From assembly GCA_022706175.1 (NCBI GenBank), contig JAKJDB010000178.1:1-6176 (forward strand): a stretch of 6,176 nt of DNA, in the 5' to 3' direction. The notes beneath the pieces were generated by a model. It did not search any database, was not told where the DNA came from, and saw nothing but the letters and a program-made list of their open reading frames with translations. Every line of letters starts with the position of its first letter. Positions within the stretch are counted from its first letter, which is position 1. Source of the DNA: Candidatus Zhuqueibacterota bacterium (GTDB lineage Bacteria; KSB1; UBA2214). The position numbers and the translations under genes were made by a program. This document shows positions 5,225 to 6,176 of the stretch, in pieces.

Positions 5225-6176
5225 ATGAAAAAAGTCAGGCTTTTGCTCGTCACTGCGGCGCTGTGTACCGCCGTGCCGCTTTCGGCACAGATCGACAAAC
5301 CCAATGAAAAATTCCAGCGGGTATGGGACGGCGGCACCGGCTGGGGAAAGACCATCTCCAGAGCCTGGGAAGTGGAAGCCGGTTGGGATCTCGATCTGGA
5401 TGGGAAAAAAGAAATAGCGGCCTACGATGCCGACAAAACCACTCTGTTCATCTGGGAATCGCACGGCAACGGCGACAATAAATATGATCTGATCTGGAAA
5501 CGAGCGATGGTCGGCGGAGCCGAAAGAAGCATCTTTAGCGGCGATCTGGATAACGACGGAAATCCGGAATTGATCGTGATCCATGAGGCGGAGACAGGCG
5601 ATCCCGGGCTGAAAGTGTTCGAATGGGATGGCACGGATAATGGAATCCCACAGACTCCGACCGCGATGTATGATCCGCCCCGTAACCAGAACAATAGCCT
5701 GGAACTGGAAAACACCAGCCGGCTGCTGAATATGGATTCCGATCCTGAACCCGAGTTGGTCCTCACCTATCGCGGACAGAACGGATTGTATCTGGCGATC
5801 CTTTCGCTGGAAAACCAGAGCTTTCAGAATCCCTCCTGGAAAGTCGAGTTCGAGGAACGATCCTCAGAAGGCACGGAGGTCGCTGATCGCATTCACGGCG
5901 CCGGAGTCGGCGACATTAATAATGACGGCTATATGGACGTGCTCTGTTCCAGTGAAGGGGAGCCGGGTTCTTTTTATGTATTCACCAACACGGGTGAGGA
6001 TACCTATCGAAAAGTTCGCCGCTGGGCTCCGACCGAACTGCCGGATATCTATACCGGATGCCAATCGACCATCCTCATCACCGACATCAACCAGGACGGC
6101 CGCAACGAAGGGTTTATCTTCGGACAGAATGGTTATATTTACGTCCTTCATGACGTCACCGACCTGACCACTCTAT
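5225..6176 (+). CDS. Secreted FG-GAP/VCBS-type repeat protein (N-terminal part)
   Basis: The frame opens at the ATG at 5225, six bases after GAGG (5215-5218), and runs through the right edge: 317 complete codons, no stop. Residues 1-21 are a signal peptide (MKKVRLLLVTAALC, ending PLSA) with likely cleavage before Q22. The mature part carries spaced Asp-rich, Ca-binding-like loops: DLDLDGKKEI (55-64), DLDNDGNPEL (107-116), a weak MDSDPEPEL (170-178), DINNDGYMDV (230-239) and DINQDGRNEG (287-296). These are typical of FG-GAP/VCBS repeats, which form beta-propeller blades, here about 55-60 residues apart. Phrases such as LFIWESHGNGD and YVFTNTGED alternate with them as blade strands. Such proteins are extracellular or cell-surface, used in adhesion, carbohydrate contact or as domains of larger secreted proteins; no catalytic domain is visible in the part seen. 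Any C-terminal sorting domain would lie outside the window. It diverges from the DUF952/GH38-like pair. Confidence 0.88.
   Translation, partial: MKKVRLLLVTAALCTAVPLSAQIDKPNEKFQRVWDGGTGWGKTISRAWEVEAGWDLDLDGKKEIAAYDADKTTLFIWESHGNGDNKYDLIWKRAMVGGAERSIFSGDLDNDGNPELIVIHEAETGDPGLKVFEWDGTDNGIPQTPTAMYDPPRNQNNSLELENTSRLLNMDSDPEPELVLTYRGQNGLYLAILSLENQSFQNPSWKVEFEERSSEGTEVADRIHGAGVGDINNDGYMDVLCSSEGEPGSFYVFTNTGEDTYRKVRRWAPTELPDIYTGCQSTILITDINQDGRNEGFIFGQNGYIYVLHDVTDLTTL

Noticed and set aside
5009..5307. Plus-strand frames at 5009-5221 and 5116-5307 as small genes before the repeat-protein gene
   Set aside because: Neither has a Shine-Dalgarno site or family resemblance, and the second overlaps the well-supported start and signal peptide at 5225 in another frame.

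Overview
The window is about 6.2 kb of ordinary bacterial chromosome with a moderate base composition. It carries two large genes for exported glycan-active enzymes, one small gene and two genes cut by the window edges. Signal peptides, one twin-arginine (Tat) leader, clear Shine-Dalgarno sites and an FG-GAP/VCBS-type repeat protein point to a Gram-negative heterotroph. I would guess an FCB-group or KSB1/Calditrichota-like polysaccharide degrader, or a planctomycete-like one. This is inference from gene style only; no rRNA or other marker is present.

Layout, left to right. (1) Positions 1-209, minus strand: the N-terminus of an unrecognised membrane-anchored or exported protein. (2) 210-530: divergent intergenic region with possible promoters and repeated AGAAC words. 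(3) 531-1622, plus: a complete secreted GH33-type exo-sialidase with five Asp boxes and an apparently intact active site. (4) 1623-1938: convergent gap without a convincing gene. (5) 1939-4464, minus: a Tat-exported GH38-like (alpha-mannosidase superfamily) protein whose catalytic and zinc-site motifs differ from the canonical ones. (6) 4461-4766, minus: a small DUF952-like gene whose stop codon overlaps the GH38-like start as ATGA. (7) 4767-5224: second divergent intergenic region. (8) 5225 to the right edge, plus: a secreted protein with several Ca-binding-like DxDxDG repeats, cut by the window end.

The sialidase and the GH38-like protein face each other and both appear to be exported. Together they suggest scavenging of sialylated, mannose-containing glycans such as N-glycans or mucin-type material: the sialidase would remove terminal sialic acid and the GH38-like protein would act on what is exposed. 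This cooperation is inferred from proximity only, since the two genes are on opposite strands. I see no phage, CRISPR, transposon or RNA gene. The most notable points are the non-canonical GH38-like active site and its translational overlap with a DUF952-like gene.
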